From CAXBDP01 sp963974465 (GTDB lineage Bacteria > Bacteroidota > Bacteroidia > Cytophagales > Cyclobacteriaceae): 64,000 nucleotides of DNA. Positions within the stretch are counted from its first letter, which is position 1; each line of letters begins with the position of its first letter. Below the pieces are notes generated by a model. The model worked only from the letters and a program-made list of their open reading frames with translations, was not told where the DNA came from and searched no databases. The translations under genes and the position numbers were made by a program. Shown piece by piece: positions 17,488 to 26,598 of the stretch. The stretch is taken from the NCBI GenBank assembly GCA_049340005.1, contig JBMPIY010000003.1, one strand, 5' to 3'.

Positions 17488-20340
17488 ATGCGATTTTCAC
17501 AATTTAAGATTAAGGGAACACTTACTTTTTCAGTGTTTCTTGTTTTCCTTCTCAATAGCAATTTAGTTTTTGGACAGGAAACTTCTGGAGTATTCGGAAA
17601 AGTTACTGATTACTATACTTTAAAGAGCCTTGAGGGAGCAAATATTACCATCAAAGAATCACTCAACTCAGAGAAGGTGGTTGGGTTCACAACAAACAGA
17701 CAAGGTGGGTTTTCATTTTTCACAAGATACCCATTACCATTCACCTTACAAGTGACTATGGTTGGTTATGAAGCTAAAGAAATACAGATTACGGAAACAA
17801 CTACAGAAAATCTAGATATACGATTAACTCCTACTGACTTCGTACTAGATGAATTTATTGTAAGCGGAAGTAAAGTTGAACAAGAAAGGCTAACATCTCC
17901 GCTTCTAGTTGAAAAATTAGGTATTATTGAGTTAATGCAAACTGCCTCCATAAGCGTATTTGATGCAATAGGGAATATTAGAGGTGTTGATGTAGTAACG
18001 CAAAGTATGGTATTAAATACTGTTAATACTAGAGGATTCAATTCTACTGCAAACACCCGATTTGTACAATTTTCCGATGGAATGGATGCCCAAGCACCAG
18101 GATTAAATTTTTCTTTAGGAAATGTTGCTGGTATTCCTGATATAGATGTTGAATCAGTTGAATTGATTCCTGGACCTACTTCTGCCCTCTATGGGCCTGG
18201 TGCATTCAATGGAGTATTAACCATACAAAGTAAAAATCCCTTCGATTATCAAGGGTTAAGCTTGACAGCTAAAACAGGCATTAATGGTATGGAGTCAGGA
18301 GGAACTAGCTTAGTTGATTTTGGTGGCAGCCCCGTACGAGAAGCTTCAATCAGATATGCAAAAGCATTTAACAATAAATTTGCATTCAAATTAACAGGTA
18401 GTTTTCTAAAAGCGACAGACTTTCAAGCAGACAACTATTCTAATATTGGCGTTGGCCTTCCATTTGAAACATTTGCTGATAACCCAGGGATAGACGGACT
18501 AAATATTTATGGTGACGAAATTACTAACAGACTCCCAATTGGAGGGAATGATTCATTAGTCGTAGTTAATAGAACTGGGTATCGAGAAGAAGATTTAGTC
18601 GATTACAAGATTGAAAACACAAGAACTTTAGCCTCGCTACATTACAAATTCTCCCCCAAAACGGAACTTATCTTACAAGGCAATTACGGAACTATCACCA
18701 CAATGCTCACTGGAGATAACAGAATTTTCCTTCGAGATTTTTCAATTTATCAGACAAAGGCCGAAATCAAAGGCGAAAAATTAAATTTGAAAGGGTATAT
18801 GACTGGCCAAAATTCTGGAGATTCATATGATGCTGGTTTATTAGCTGCTAATATGATTAGGGTTGCTAAACCCGATGAATTTTGGTTTCAACACTTCTTA
18901 ACTGGAATGAGGATGTCAAATGGAGGTAGTTACTCAAGAGCTAGAGATTTTGCTGATTCAGGGTTTGGTATGGGTCAAAATTTTGAGTCAAGATATGCTC
19001 CAGGAACTCCTGGTTTTGACTCACTAAAGTTGGCAATTCAAAATTCATCCGAACCAGGATATGGAGCTAAGATTATTGATCGATCCAAGCTTTATAATGT
19101 AGACGGGTCTTACATCCTTGATGAAATTTCTGATTTTGCCAAATTCACAGTTGGTGGTAATTATAGGTTCTATACACCAGTTTCGGATGGAACTATTTTC
19201 ACCGATTCCGCAAATAACGAACTAAGTGTCTATGAATATGGAGCCTTTGTTCAAGCGACTAAGGATATTTTAGACAAAGATTTATACTTTACGGCATCTA
19301 TTAGATATGATAAAAATGAAAATTTCAAAGGTCAATTCAACCCAAGAATTTCGGTAGTTCATACTGTCAAAAAAGTTCATAATCTGCGTATGAGCTTTAC
19401 TACTGGCGTACGTTTTCCTTCAGTAAGAGAACAATTTTTTAATCAAAATCTTGGGGACACAAGACTAGTAGGTGGTTTGCCTCAAGTCGTAAGTCAATTT
19501 GACTTAGGTAATAATGCTTTTACAGAACAAGGACTTGAAAAATTTAATGAAGCTGTTATAAAAGACATTACACTTGATCCAATTAATAATCCAGATCCAT
19601 TAGGGCAAAATCAAGCATATTTAAGACATCTTAATATTCTTGAACAATCTGTCATAAAACCAAATCAATTAAATGGAATTAGACCTGAAAGAGTAACTAC
19701 CATAGAATTCGGTTACAAAAACGTATTTGAAAAAAGGAGATATGTAGATGTTACTGTTTATCGAAATTATTACAATGATTTTATTGGGGTAATAAGACTA
19801 ATAAAACCAAAAACTAGCCCAGGTACAGATTTATTCGCCGCCGCACTTCAAGCTAATAATAGTCCAGAAAGTGATAATGTTTTTATATTTGGAAATAGCA
19901 ATGCTCAAATAATTACCCAAGGCATTGAGGGAACTTATGATGTAACATCCCCCGAAGGCATCAACTTCGCTATAAATGCCACTTATGCCCAATTATTAAA
20001 GACAGATGAAAATGATCCTATAATTCCTTCCTTCAACACTCCATTAATGAAAACTAATTTAAGTATTGGACATAGAAGAGCAACGGAAAATTTTGGATTC
20101 AACCTCGTATGGAGATTTAGATCAGAATTTTTATGGGAAAGTGCTTTTGCAGATGGAATTGTTGATGACTACAATACATTTGATGTACAGTTAACTTATC
20201 GTTTACCAAAGATAAATTCTAGTATTAGAGCGGGAGGAATGAATATCTTCAATGAAAAATTTGTAAATGCTTACGGAGGACCAGGAATATCTTCAATATG
20301 GCATCTAACATATACTTTTGATCCTTTCTTCTTCAACTAA
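17488..20340 (+). CDS. TonB-dependent outer-membrane receptor (copy 2)
   Basis: This 950-aa paralogue of the receptor at 10.8 kb is co-linear over the whole length. It has a signal peptide (SVFLVFLLNSNLVFGQ), a CarboxypepD-reg-like domain (VFGKVTDYYTLKSLEGANI), a plug (ASISVFDAIGNIRGVDVV, VESVELIPGPTSALYGPG) and a barrel ending YTFDPFFFN. By eye roughly two thirds of residues agree between the copies, with long conserved runs such as RGFNSTANTRF and IRYDKNENFKGQFNPR. This is much older divergence than that of the PON fragment in front of it. It is 6 nt from its SGNH lipoprotein gene. An octamer lies at 20230. Confidence 0.93.
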   Translation: MRFSQFKIKGTLTFSVFLVFLLNSNLVFGQETSGVFGKVTDYYTLKSLEGANITIKESLNSEKVVGFTTNRQGGFSFFTRYPLPFTLQVTMVGYEAKEIQITETTTENLDIRLTPTDFVLDEFIVSGSKVEQERLTSPLLVEKLGIIELMQTASISVFDAIGNIRGVDVVTQSMVLNTVNTRGFNSTANTRFVQFSDGMDAQAPGLNFSLGNVAGIPDIDVESVELIPGPTSALYGPGAFNGVLTIQSKNPFDYQGLSLTAKTGINGMESGGTSLVDFGGSPVREASIRYAKAFNNKFAFKLTGSFLKATDFQADNYSNIGVGLPFETFADNPGIDGLNIYGDEITNRLPIGGNDSLVVVNRTGYREEDLVDYKIENTRTLASLHYKFSPKTELILQGNYGTITTMLTGDNRIFLRDFSIYQTKAEIKGEKLNLKGYMTGQNSGDSYDAGLLAANMIRVAKPDEFWFQHFLTGMRMSNGGSYSRARDFADSGFGMGQNFESRYAPGTPGFDSLKLAIQNSSEPGYGAKIIDRSKLYNVDGSYILDEISDFAKFTVGGNYRFYTPVSDGTIFTDSANNELSVYEYGAFVQATKDILDKDLYFTASIRYDKNENFKGQFNPRISVVHTVKKVHNLRMSFTTGVRFPSVREQFFNQNLGDTRLVGGLPQVVSQFDLGNNAFTEQGLEKFNEAVIKDITLDPINNPDPLGQNQAYLRHLNILEQSVIKPNQLNGIRPERVTTIEFGYKNVFEKRRYVDVTVYRNYYNDFIGVIRLIKPKTSPGTDLFAAALQANNSPESDNVFIFGNSNAQIITQGIEGTYDVTSPEGINFAINATYAQLLKTDENDPIIPSFNTPLMKTNLSIGHRRATENFGFNLVWRFRSEFLWESAFADGIVDDYNTFDVQLTYRLPKINSSIRAGGMNIFNEKFVNAYGGPGISSIWHLTYTFDPFFFN

Positions 20341-20346
20341 CTCCAA

Positions 20347-21909
20347 ATGATCAAGAAAATAAAATTTTTATTAATGAAGCATAAGTTACTCTTTAGCCTG
20401 TTTTTTCTATCCATTATGATAGTAGTAGGTTGTAAATATGAATTTCCAGAACCTATTGTAATCCAAGAACCAACATCAGATCAAGCTGATTTTTCTAACC
20501 TAATTATTATAGGCTCTTCAAATCAAGCTGGCTACATGGATGGAGCGTTATATAACGATGGCGAATCAAACTCCGTAGGCAAACTACTTGGTCAACAGTT
20601 TTATATGGCTTCTGACAAACCGTTCAATGTCCCATTAATAAATTCTAGATATGGGTTTAATACCCAAATCACACCAAACGAAAACAATAGAGGAAGATAT
20701 GAACTTTGGTTTAATCAAAACAACTCTTTAACGCCAGACAGGTTAAGCGTTCCTGGAGAACCAATAAGTGTGTTCAATGGATCGTTGTCAGAAATTCAAA
20801 ACCTAAGCATTCCAGGTTTTAGATTAGCCCACTTCAATCAAACCAGTACATTTGACTTGCCTTTGGCTACTCGATTTGGACAGCAGCTAAATTCAAAATC
20901 TTTAATTGATTATGCCAATGATCAAGATGCAAGCTTCTATGTAATTGACCCTGGACTTGATGATATCCTCGGATATGCTTTAGCGGGAGGTTCTGGGACT
21001 TTAAACCCAACTGGAATGGTTACTGATTATCAGGTTAATGATGCCACTGCTACAAGTTTATTTGCAAATGAACTTACTTCAATAATCAGTAACTTGGGGC
21101 TAAGTGGTTCAAGTAGCACTAAAAATGCAGTTATTGCAAACATTCCTGATATTACAGACTTCCCATATTTCCACTCAGCTTACTATGATATAACACCATA
21201 TATTGACAATTCTCAACTTTCAAGAAACAGGGCTTATGTAGCTTTATTTAATGAAATTTTACTTCAATATAACAACCAACCAAATCTAGAAGAAGCTAAG
21301 AAAAGGCCTTTTTTAGATTTTGCAGAAGATCGAAGAGGAAACTGGGGTATAGTGATAGTTGACCCTGAACTAGAACCGATAGTAAATTTTCAAGCTAGAA
21401 TTGCAGGACGTGATACTTTAGTAATTCTTCCTTCTATCCGACACATGACGCCTAATGAGTTAGTTACATATGAAGTTACTGAATTACTTGGCATTGGTGA
21501 CTATGGGTTGCCACTCAACCCTGTTCCGAATAACCAAAGCCTAACATTATCCCAAATTAATAACATCAAACAAAGAACTCAGGAGTTCAATCAAATCATT
21601 AGTGCATTAGTTACTTCTCAAGATAATTTGGCCTTGGCTGACATATATTTAGAATCTAAAATATTACATGAGGGAAGAAATAGATTCCTTAAATTTCCAC
21701 CACCTGGAATTTTAATTAATGGACTAATATTAAGACCAAACACAGTTGAAAATGGCGCATTTTCAGCTGACGGAATTCATTTTAACCCAAGAGGAAATGC
21801 TTGGTTTGCCAATATTATCTTAAAATCAATTAATGATAAATTTGAAGGAAACCTACCTCTATTAAATACTAATACATTTAGAGGTAATTTCTTTGAAAAT
21901 AATTTCTAA
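20347..21909 (+). CDS. SGNH/GDSL-type lipoprotein (copy 2)
   Basis: This 520-aa paralogue of the protein at 13.7 kb has a lipobox in SIMIVVGCKYEF. Block I is IIGSSNQAGYMDGALY, the block III region is DPGLDDILGYALAGG (again without the usual Asn), and block V is SADGIHFNPRGNAW. The shared Q-L-S-R-N-R region and FAEDRRGNWG are strongly conserved between copies, so the fold and function are kept. Both copies lack the same residue, which argues against random decay. It forms a TonB receptor / lipoprotein pair with the gene before it. An octamer lies at 20983. Confidence 0.8.
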   Translation: MIKKIKFLLMKHKLLFSLFFLSIMIVVGCKYEFPEPIVIQEPTSDQADFSNLIIIGSSNQAGYMDGALYNDGESNSVGKLLGQQFYMASDKPFNVPLINSRYGFNTQITPNENNRGRYELWFNQNNSLTPDRLSVPGEPISVFNGSLSEIQNLSIPGFRLAHFNQTSTFDLPLATRFGQQLNSKSLIDYANDQDASFYVIDPGLDDILGYALAGGSGTLNPTGMVTDYQVNDATATSLFANELTSIISNLGLSGSSSTKNAVIANIPDITDFPYFHSAYYDITPYIDNSQLSRNRAYVALFNEILLQYNNQPNLEEAKKRPFLDFAEDRRGNWGIVIVDPELEPIVNFQARIAGRDTLVILPSIRHMTPNELVTYEVTELLGIGDYGLPLNPVPNNQSLTLSQINNIKQRTQEFNQIISALVTSQDNLALADIYLESKILHEGRNRFLKFPPPGILINGLILRPNTVENGAFSADGIHFNPRGNAWFANIILKSINDKFEGNLPLLNTNTFRGNFFENNF

Positions 21910-21913
21910 CCTA

Positions 21914-23020
21914 ATGAAAATGCGATTTCTTAGTGCTCTATCTTTATCAATCTTGCTTTTTTTTTCATGTGAGGAAGAACAAAACTGCCCAGCATTACCT
22001 GAAATATTTGCAGGGAATGATATGCTTGAATTGGTAGAACCATCGATAAGACTTGATGGCACTGAAAATATCGACGGAGTTGAGGCAATATGGGAAGTGG
22101 TACAAGGAGAAGGGGGCGAAATTAATCGTCCTCTAAAATCAAATACCATGTTTAAAGGTATTCCAGGTGAAGTTTATACATTAAGATATACTTTTTCTAA
22201 CGAATGTTCCAAGGTTTCTGATGAAGTCATAATTTCATTCTGTCAAGTTCCTGAACAAGCCTATGCAGGATCCGATAAAATTGTGGGACAAGGGAATACA
22301 ACAACTTTGAATGCTGAAACACCTGAACAAGGCAATGGATATTGGGAAATTATCTCTGGCGTGGGAGGGCAAATTGCAAGTATTACAAATCCAAAATCTC
22401 AATTTACGGGTCAATCAGGTAATTCTTATCAATTGAGATGGACTGTAGAGCTTGGCTGTGGAACAAAATCTGATCATGTTAATATCAGATTCTTTACTCA
22501 AGGTTCATTTACTGATAACCGTGATGGTAAAATATACGGAACAGTAAAAATTGGAAAATATACCTGGTTTTCAAGAAACCTTGATTATGATGCTCCTGGG
22601 TCATTTGCTGCTATTAACCCACTGTTTCAATTTGAAGGCAGATTTTATTCTTGGGCAGCGGCGATGAATCTTCCTCTCAGCTTTAATTCACAACCATATA
22701 GTGGAGATGAAGTTCAAGGTGTTGCCCCAGAGGGTTGGAGAATCCCTTCAGTAGAAGAAATTCAAGACCTTATTGATAATCTAGACAAAGGGCAAGATGG
22801 CTATACTCAAATATTAAATGGAGGCAACTCTGGTTTTAATTTACTTTTGGCTGGGTTTGGCGTAAATGGTTCAATTTCTCGATCACAGCAGGCAGGCTTT
22901 TATAGTAGAAACGCTGAAGTAAATACTGCTCAATATGGATTTTTGTTTCCAAATAATTCATTGCAAATTGTATCTTTTGATAAATCAAGAGCTTGGAATG
23001 TAAGACCTGTAAGAGATTAA
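21914..23020 (+). CDS. Surface lipoprotein with Ig/PKD-like repeats and a FISUMP domain
   Basis: The ATG at 21914, 4 nt after the preceding stop, gives MKMRFLSALSLSILLFFSCEEE, a clear lipoprotein signal. An upstream ATG at 21893 would overlap the previous gene. Two repeats of the form 'AG.D...W....G.GG.I' (about residues 30-110 and 115-200) look Ig- or PKD-like, each with Cys residues. The C-terminal part (NRDGKIYGTVKIGKYTW, GRFYSWAAAMNLP, GVAPEGWRIPSVEEIQDLI) is a FISUMP domain, common in Bacteroidota and Fibrobacter surface proteins. It is present only in the second module, so it may be an extra surface partner of that receptor. Its stop overlaps the convergent RidA gene by 4 nt. Confidence 0.8.
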   Translation: MKMRFLSALSLSILLFFSCEEEQNCPALPEIFAGNDMLELVEPSIRLDGTENIDGVEAIWEVVQGEGGEINRPLKSNTMFKGIPGEVYTLRYTFSNECSKVSDEVIISFCQVPEQAYAGSDKIVGQGNTTTLNAETPEQGNGYWEIISGVGGQIASITNPKSQFTGQSGNSYQLRWTVELGCGTKSDHVNIRFFTQGSFTDNRDGKIYGTVKIGKYTWFSRNLDYDAPGSFAAINPLFQFEGRFYSWAAAMNLPLSFNSQPYSGDEVQGVAPEGWRIPSVEEIQDLIDNLDKGQDGYTQILNGGNSGFNLLLAGFGVNGSISRSQQAGFYSRNAEVNTAQYGFLFPNNSLQIVSFDKSRAWNVRPVRD

Positions 23021-23442
23021 TTTCTTATACAAGCGACACATTTCAACTCAATTGCGATAGGAGTAGGTAGTGAGCTTATCTCCACGGTTGTTCGGCAAGG
23101 CTGATTATCCTTAAAATATTCAGCGTAGATTCTATTATAGATTTTGAAGTCAGCGTGCATATTAGTAAGAAATACCGTTACATCAACAAGATCATTCCAG
23201 GCGGCGCCAGAATCTTCCAGAATGATTTTTATATTTCTAAATACTGAATGGCATTGAGCTTCAATATCATAGCTCAAAATCTTACCATCCTCATCGAGCT
23301 CAACTCCAGGAATTTTTTTGGTGCCACGTTCTCTTGGCCCTACTCCTGACAAAAACAGCAAATTTCCCACTCGCCTCGCATGCGGGTAAAGCCCAACAGG
23401 TTCTGGAGCTTTCGATGACTCTATTTTATCGTTTTGTGCCAA
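23017..23442 (-). CDS. RidA/YjgF-family protein, 2-aminomuconate deaminase-like
   Basis: This 141-aa RidA-fold protein contains GNLLFLSGVGPRERGTK, an aromatic/Arg pocket region and CRTTVEISSLPTPIAIELKCVA, with the Arg of CRTT that binds carboxylates. The 'GVGPR' and 'GLYPHARRVGN' variants resemble the RidA subgroup annotated as 2-aminomuconate deaminases. The start is a TTG giving MAQNDKIES; no ATG is available in frame. It would pair with the ALDH8-type enzyme at 5.0 kb in kynurenine breakdown, but the two genes are 17 kb apart, so this is inference. It could also be a general enamine/imine deaminase. It lies 15 nt downstream of cysS on the same strand. Confidence 0.8.
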   Translation of the reverse strand: MAQNDKIESSKAPEPVGLYPHARRVGNLLFLSGVGPRERGTKKIPGVELDEDGKILSYDIEAQCHSVFRNIKIILEDSGAAWNDLVDVTVFLTNMHADFKIYNRIYAEYFKDNQPCRTTVEISSLPTPIAIELKCVACIRN

Positions 23443-23457
23443 AGTTGTATGATTTAA

Positions 23458-24948
23458 TTATTCCTCGTATGCCCATGAAATCCCTGTTTTCATGTCCTTT
23501 ACAGTAACACCCACATTTTTTAAACTAGCGCGAATTTGATCTACCAAGTCGTAGTTTTTATCTGCTTTAGCTTGCGCATAAATTTCCAGAAGCGATTGAA
23601 TGACAGTTTCTACCTCAGTGACTTTTTCCTCCCGCAATCCTAATATATCAACCACAAAAGTACGGTACGTTTTGGCTAGCAAATCAAACGCCTCCTGACC
23701 AATGGCTGATGGATTCAGCTGAGCTGTTTGCATGCTATTGATCTTTTTCAAAATGTTGAACAGATGAGCTACCACTTTTGCAGTATTCAAATCATCATTT
23801 ATAGCGCGGTAGCAATTGTCAGCCAATTGATTTATTTGCTCTACTTGTTTCTCATCTATAGCCACTTCTGGATCTGGTACAAATTCTAATTCATTCAATA
23901 CTCTCAAGCCATTCATTAGCTTCTTATATCCTTTGGCCGCAGCAAGAAGAGCTTCATTAGAAAAATCAAGTGTGCTACGATAATGAGCTTGAAGTATGAA
24001 AAAACGAACCGTCATTGGGCTGTATGGGCGATCGAGCAACTTATGCGAACCTGTAAACAGCTCTTGCAAATTGATAAAATTACCCAATGACTTGCCCATT
24101 TTCTGGCCATTGATGGTAATCATATTATTATGCATCCAGTACTTAGCTGGGTCGTGTCCGTGACTAACTTTAGATTGAGCAATTTCACATTCGTGATGCG
24201 GGAATAGCAAGTCCATTCCTCCGCCATGAATATCGAAAGTTTCACCGAGATATTTCGCACTCATGGCCGAGCACTCCACATGCCAACCTGGAAAGCCATC
24301 GCTCCATGGAGATTGCCATCTCATAATATGCTCAGGTGATGCTTTTTTCCATAAGGCAAAATCCAAAGGGCTACGCTTATCTGTTTGGCCATCCAATTCT
24401 CTTGTACCTGCCATCAAGTCTTCTATCACTCTGCCCGAAAGTTTGCCATAATGCTCACTCTCAGCATATTTCATTACATCAAAATAAATTGACCCTTCTG
24501 CCTCATAAGCCAATCCTTTTTCCACAATCTGCTTCACCATTTCTATTTGGTCAGGAATATGGCCGGATGCCTGTGGTTCAATGCTAGGCGGGAGGGTATT
24601 GAGCAAAGCCATATCTCTATGGTAGGAATTAGTATGCTGCTGTGCCACTTCCATAGGCTCCAATTGCTCTAATCTAGCCTTTTTGGCAATTTTATCTTCA
24701 CCTGAATCCGCATCTTGCTCCAAATGACCTACATCTGTAATGTTGCGCACATAACGCACTTTGTAGCCCAGGTGGTTGAGGTAGCGAAATAGTAAATCGA
24801 AAGTAATTGCAGGACGAGCATGACCCAAATGAGCATCTCCATACACAGTCGGCCCACAAACATACATCCCTACAAATGGTGGATTTATTGGTTGAAATTC
24901 TTCTTTTTGGCGAGAGAGTGTGTTGTATACACTTAGTTGGCTTTGCAT
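23458..24948 (-). CDS. cysS: Cysteine--tRNA ligase
   Basis: This 496-aa class I synthetase charges tRNA-Cys. It has the Cys zinc ligand and HIGH motif in MYVCGPTVYGDAHLGHARP, zinc ligands in WHVECSAMSAKYL and FPHHECEIAQ, and a KMSKS-type loop KMGKSLGNF. The C-terminal DALR and anticodon-binding helices are present. The length is usual for Bacteroidota. A well-formed promoter ends 4 nt before the ATG, suggesting an almost leaderless transcript. It is divergent from the small gene at 25.06 kb, with 112 nt between them. Octamers lie at 23628 and 24588. Confidence 0.97.
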   Translation of the reverse strand: MQSQLSVYNTLSRQKEEFQPINPPFVGMYVCGPTVYGDAHLGHARPAITFDLLFRYLNHLGYKVRYVRNITDVGHLEQDADSGEDKIAKKARLEQLEPMEVAQQHTNSYHRDMALLNTLPPSIEPQASGHIPDQIEMVKQIVEKGLAYEAEGSIYFDVMKYAESEHYGKLSGRVIEDLMAGTRELDGQTDKRSPLDFALWKKASPEHIMRWQSPWSDGFPGWHVECSAMSAKYLGETFDIHGGGMDLLFPHHECEIAQSKVSHGHDPAKYWMHNNMITINGQKMGKSLGNFINLQELFTGSHKLLDRPYSPMTVRFFILQAHYRSTLDFSNEALLAAAKGYKKLMNGLRVLNELEFVPDPEVAIDEKQVEQINQLADNCYRAINDDLNTAKVVAHLFNILKKINSMQTAQLNPSAIGQEAFDLLAKTYRTFVVDILGLREEKVTEVETVIQSLLEIYAQAKADKNYDLVDQIRASLKNVGVTVKDMKTGISWAYEE

Positions 24949-24952
24949 CTTA

Positions 24953-24985
24953 CAAAAATAGCGAATTATGGGTTTGACTAATCAA
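24953..24985 (-). promoter_or_regulatory. Bacteroidota-type promoter of cysS, abutting the start codon
   Basis: On the minus strand, TTG (24985-24983), 22 nt, then TATTTTTG (24960-24953). This fits the Bacteroidota consensus TTG-N17-23-TAnnTTTG. Only 4 nt separate the box from the ATG at 24948, so transcription would start at or next to the start codon. Confidence 0.55.
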
Positions 24986-25060
24986 TTTGATGTAATAGAA
25001 TACAAATTTCATTAAATTAGCTAGTAGCCCAACGGAAATTCTGATTTTTATATAAAAGCC

Positions 25061-25558
25061 ATGAAAATCCAATACTCGGAAAAATGCTTTGAACATGCCC
25101 TTGAGGAGCAAAAAAACCGTGCTCCACATATGCTCACAAAAATAGCAAATACCGAGGCTAGAAGAGCTGGGCAAATTAGAGGCTTAGTGATCGAACATCA
25201 TGTATCGGCATGGTTTCGAAAGTTCTACCCTTTCCAATATTTAGAGGCCGACAATTTCCAACAATGGACAATACCTTGTGCGCATGATTTCAAACTGAAA
25301 ATATCCTCCCGCATTTTACGAGTAGATGTAGCAGGCCCACGAAAAGATGGAAGCTTTGGTTCTTATCGTCAAAAACCAAGATCGGACGTGGATTTCCATA
25401 TTTTATGCAAAGCAATAGGTTTTGAAAGCTGGGATCAAATTGATTTCCTCCAAGGGTTTGAAATTATTGGTGTAGTGAAATCTTGTGATTTTGTCATGAA
25501 AATTTCACCTAAAAATATTATTCCCTTTTCTGATTGGCTCAAAATGATACATCTTTGA
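25061..25558 (+). CDS. Protein of unknown function, coupled to a DNA methyltransferase
   Basis: I do not recognise this 165-aa protein. It is basic in its N-terminal half (EARRAGQIRGLVIEHHVSAWF), then has LRVDVAGPRKDGSFGS and RSDVDFHILCKAIGF. The arrangement of an early Glu (VIEHHV) followed by Asp-rich beta-strand-like segments recalls PD-(D/E)xK nucleases, but a clear ExK motif is missing. There is no signal peptide or membrane segment. It ends 2 nt before the methyltransferase gene, so the two are translationally coupled, which would fit a restriction endonuclease or an accessory protein of the methylase. An octamer lies at 25305. Confidence 0.7.
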   Translation: MKIQYSEKCFEHALEEQKNRAPHMLTKIANTEARRAGQIRGLVIEHHVSAWFRKFYPFQYLEADNFQQWTIPCAHDFKLKISSRILRVDVAGPRKDGSFGSYRQKPRSDVDFHILCKAIGFESWDQIDFLQGFEIIGVVKSCDFVMKISPKNIIPFSDWLKMIHL

Positions 25559-25560
25559 CC

Positions 25561-26478
25561 ATGGATCAATTGCTAGTAGAATTGCTACCAGAAAACTTAC
25601 GCGAGAAATATCTCAAGCGATTGGCTAGATATGCAAATAAGTATGGTTCAGAAAAGCTCCCGAAGTATATCAAAAAGTTGAACCTCGAAATACAGCGGGA
25701 GGAATTGAAGGCTAAACTATCCGAAAAGCTCATTGCTTCTATCAAGCCTCAATACTTGGAAAGTGCCCTATTTGAACTTGAAAATGGCAAATATTTAGAT
25801 TGGTACTTGAAAGACCAAACCGAGCCATTTGAAAAAATGCTGGCTCATTTCTCTCAACTCAAATCTTACAGCCCGACTTTACTACATAGTGATTTTCGAG
25901 AAGCAAGTATTGAGGATAATTCTATCGATTTGATAGTGACGGATCCCCCATATCCAAAAGAGTTTCTGCATTTGTATAAAGATTTGGCTCAATTCGCTGC
26001 CAGAGTTTTGAAGCCTGGAGGTTCACTCGTGGCTATGGCGGGTCAATCCTATTTACCAGAAATTTTCGATCTGATGAAAGTAGATGGCTTGCAATATAAT
26101 TGGACAATTAGCTATTTGACTCCTGGCGGACAAGCTCCCCAACTATGGCAACGTAAGGTCAATGCATTTTGGAAGCCCGTGCTTTGGTACACAAAAGGGA
26201 AAAACCAGCGCTGGGTAGGTGATGTGGTAAAAAGCGCTGTAAATGATAATGACAAACGATTTCATTTTTGGGGGCAATCAGAATCTGGAATGGGCAATCT
26301 TATAAGCAAAGTGAGTTCCGTTGGCGATACTATTTTAGATCCATTTATGGGTGGTGGCACTACAGGCTTGGTTAGCCTTCAATTGCATCGCAAGTTTATT
26401 GGAATCGAGATTGATGCCGATTCATTCCATAATGCCAATGAACGTATTGAGGAATTGATGAAAGGAATCCGTAGCTAA
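25561..26478 (+). CDS. DNA (N6-adenine or N4-cytosine) methyltransferase
   Basis: This 305-aa protein has the catalytic motif IV DPPY in IVTDPPYPKEFL (about residues 130-140) before the SAM-binding motif I in DPFMGGGTTGLVS near the C-terminus, i.e. the beta-type order. About 100 N-terminal residues are helical and charged (NLREKYLKRLARYANKYG). The middle contains WQRKVNAFWKPVLWYTKGK. It transfers a methyl group to an exocyclic amine in DNA; the site cannot be read from sequence. The ATG at 25561 is preferred to one at 25534 that overlaps the upstream gene. The coupled upstream gene may be its partner. An octamer lies at 25695. Confidence 0.9.
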   Translation: MDQLLVELLPENLREKYLKRLARYANKYGSEKLPKYIKKLNLEIQREELKAKLSEKLIASIKPQYLESALFELENGKYLDWYLKDQTEPFEKMLAHFSQLKSYSPTLLHSDFREASIEDNSIDLIVTDPPYPKEFLHLYKDLAQFAARVLKPGGSLVAMAGQSYLPEIFDLMKVDGLQYNWTISYLTPGGQAPQLWQRKVNAFWKPVLWYTKGKNQRWVGDVVKSAVNDNDKRFHFWGQSESGMGNLISKVSSVGDTILDPFMGGGTTGLVSLQLHRKFIGIEIDADSFHNANERIEELMKGIRS

Positions 26479-26598
26479 TATTTTGGGAAATATCTGTTAA
26501 AACCTAGTTAAGGAGAGCTAGACCCTGACGAATACCTATAATACTTATTATCTGCATGCTAGATAATGCCTCTGCTTGCTCTTAATAATGTTTGATAA

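Noticed and set aside
7500..23020. Genomic island or integrative element with attachment sites
   Set aside because: No integrase, tRNA target or terminal repeats were found around the region; insertion sequences and tandem duplication explain it.
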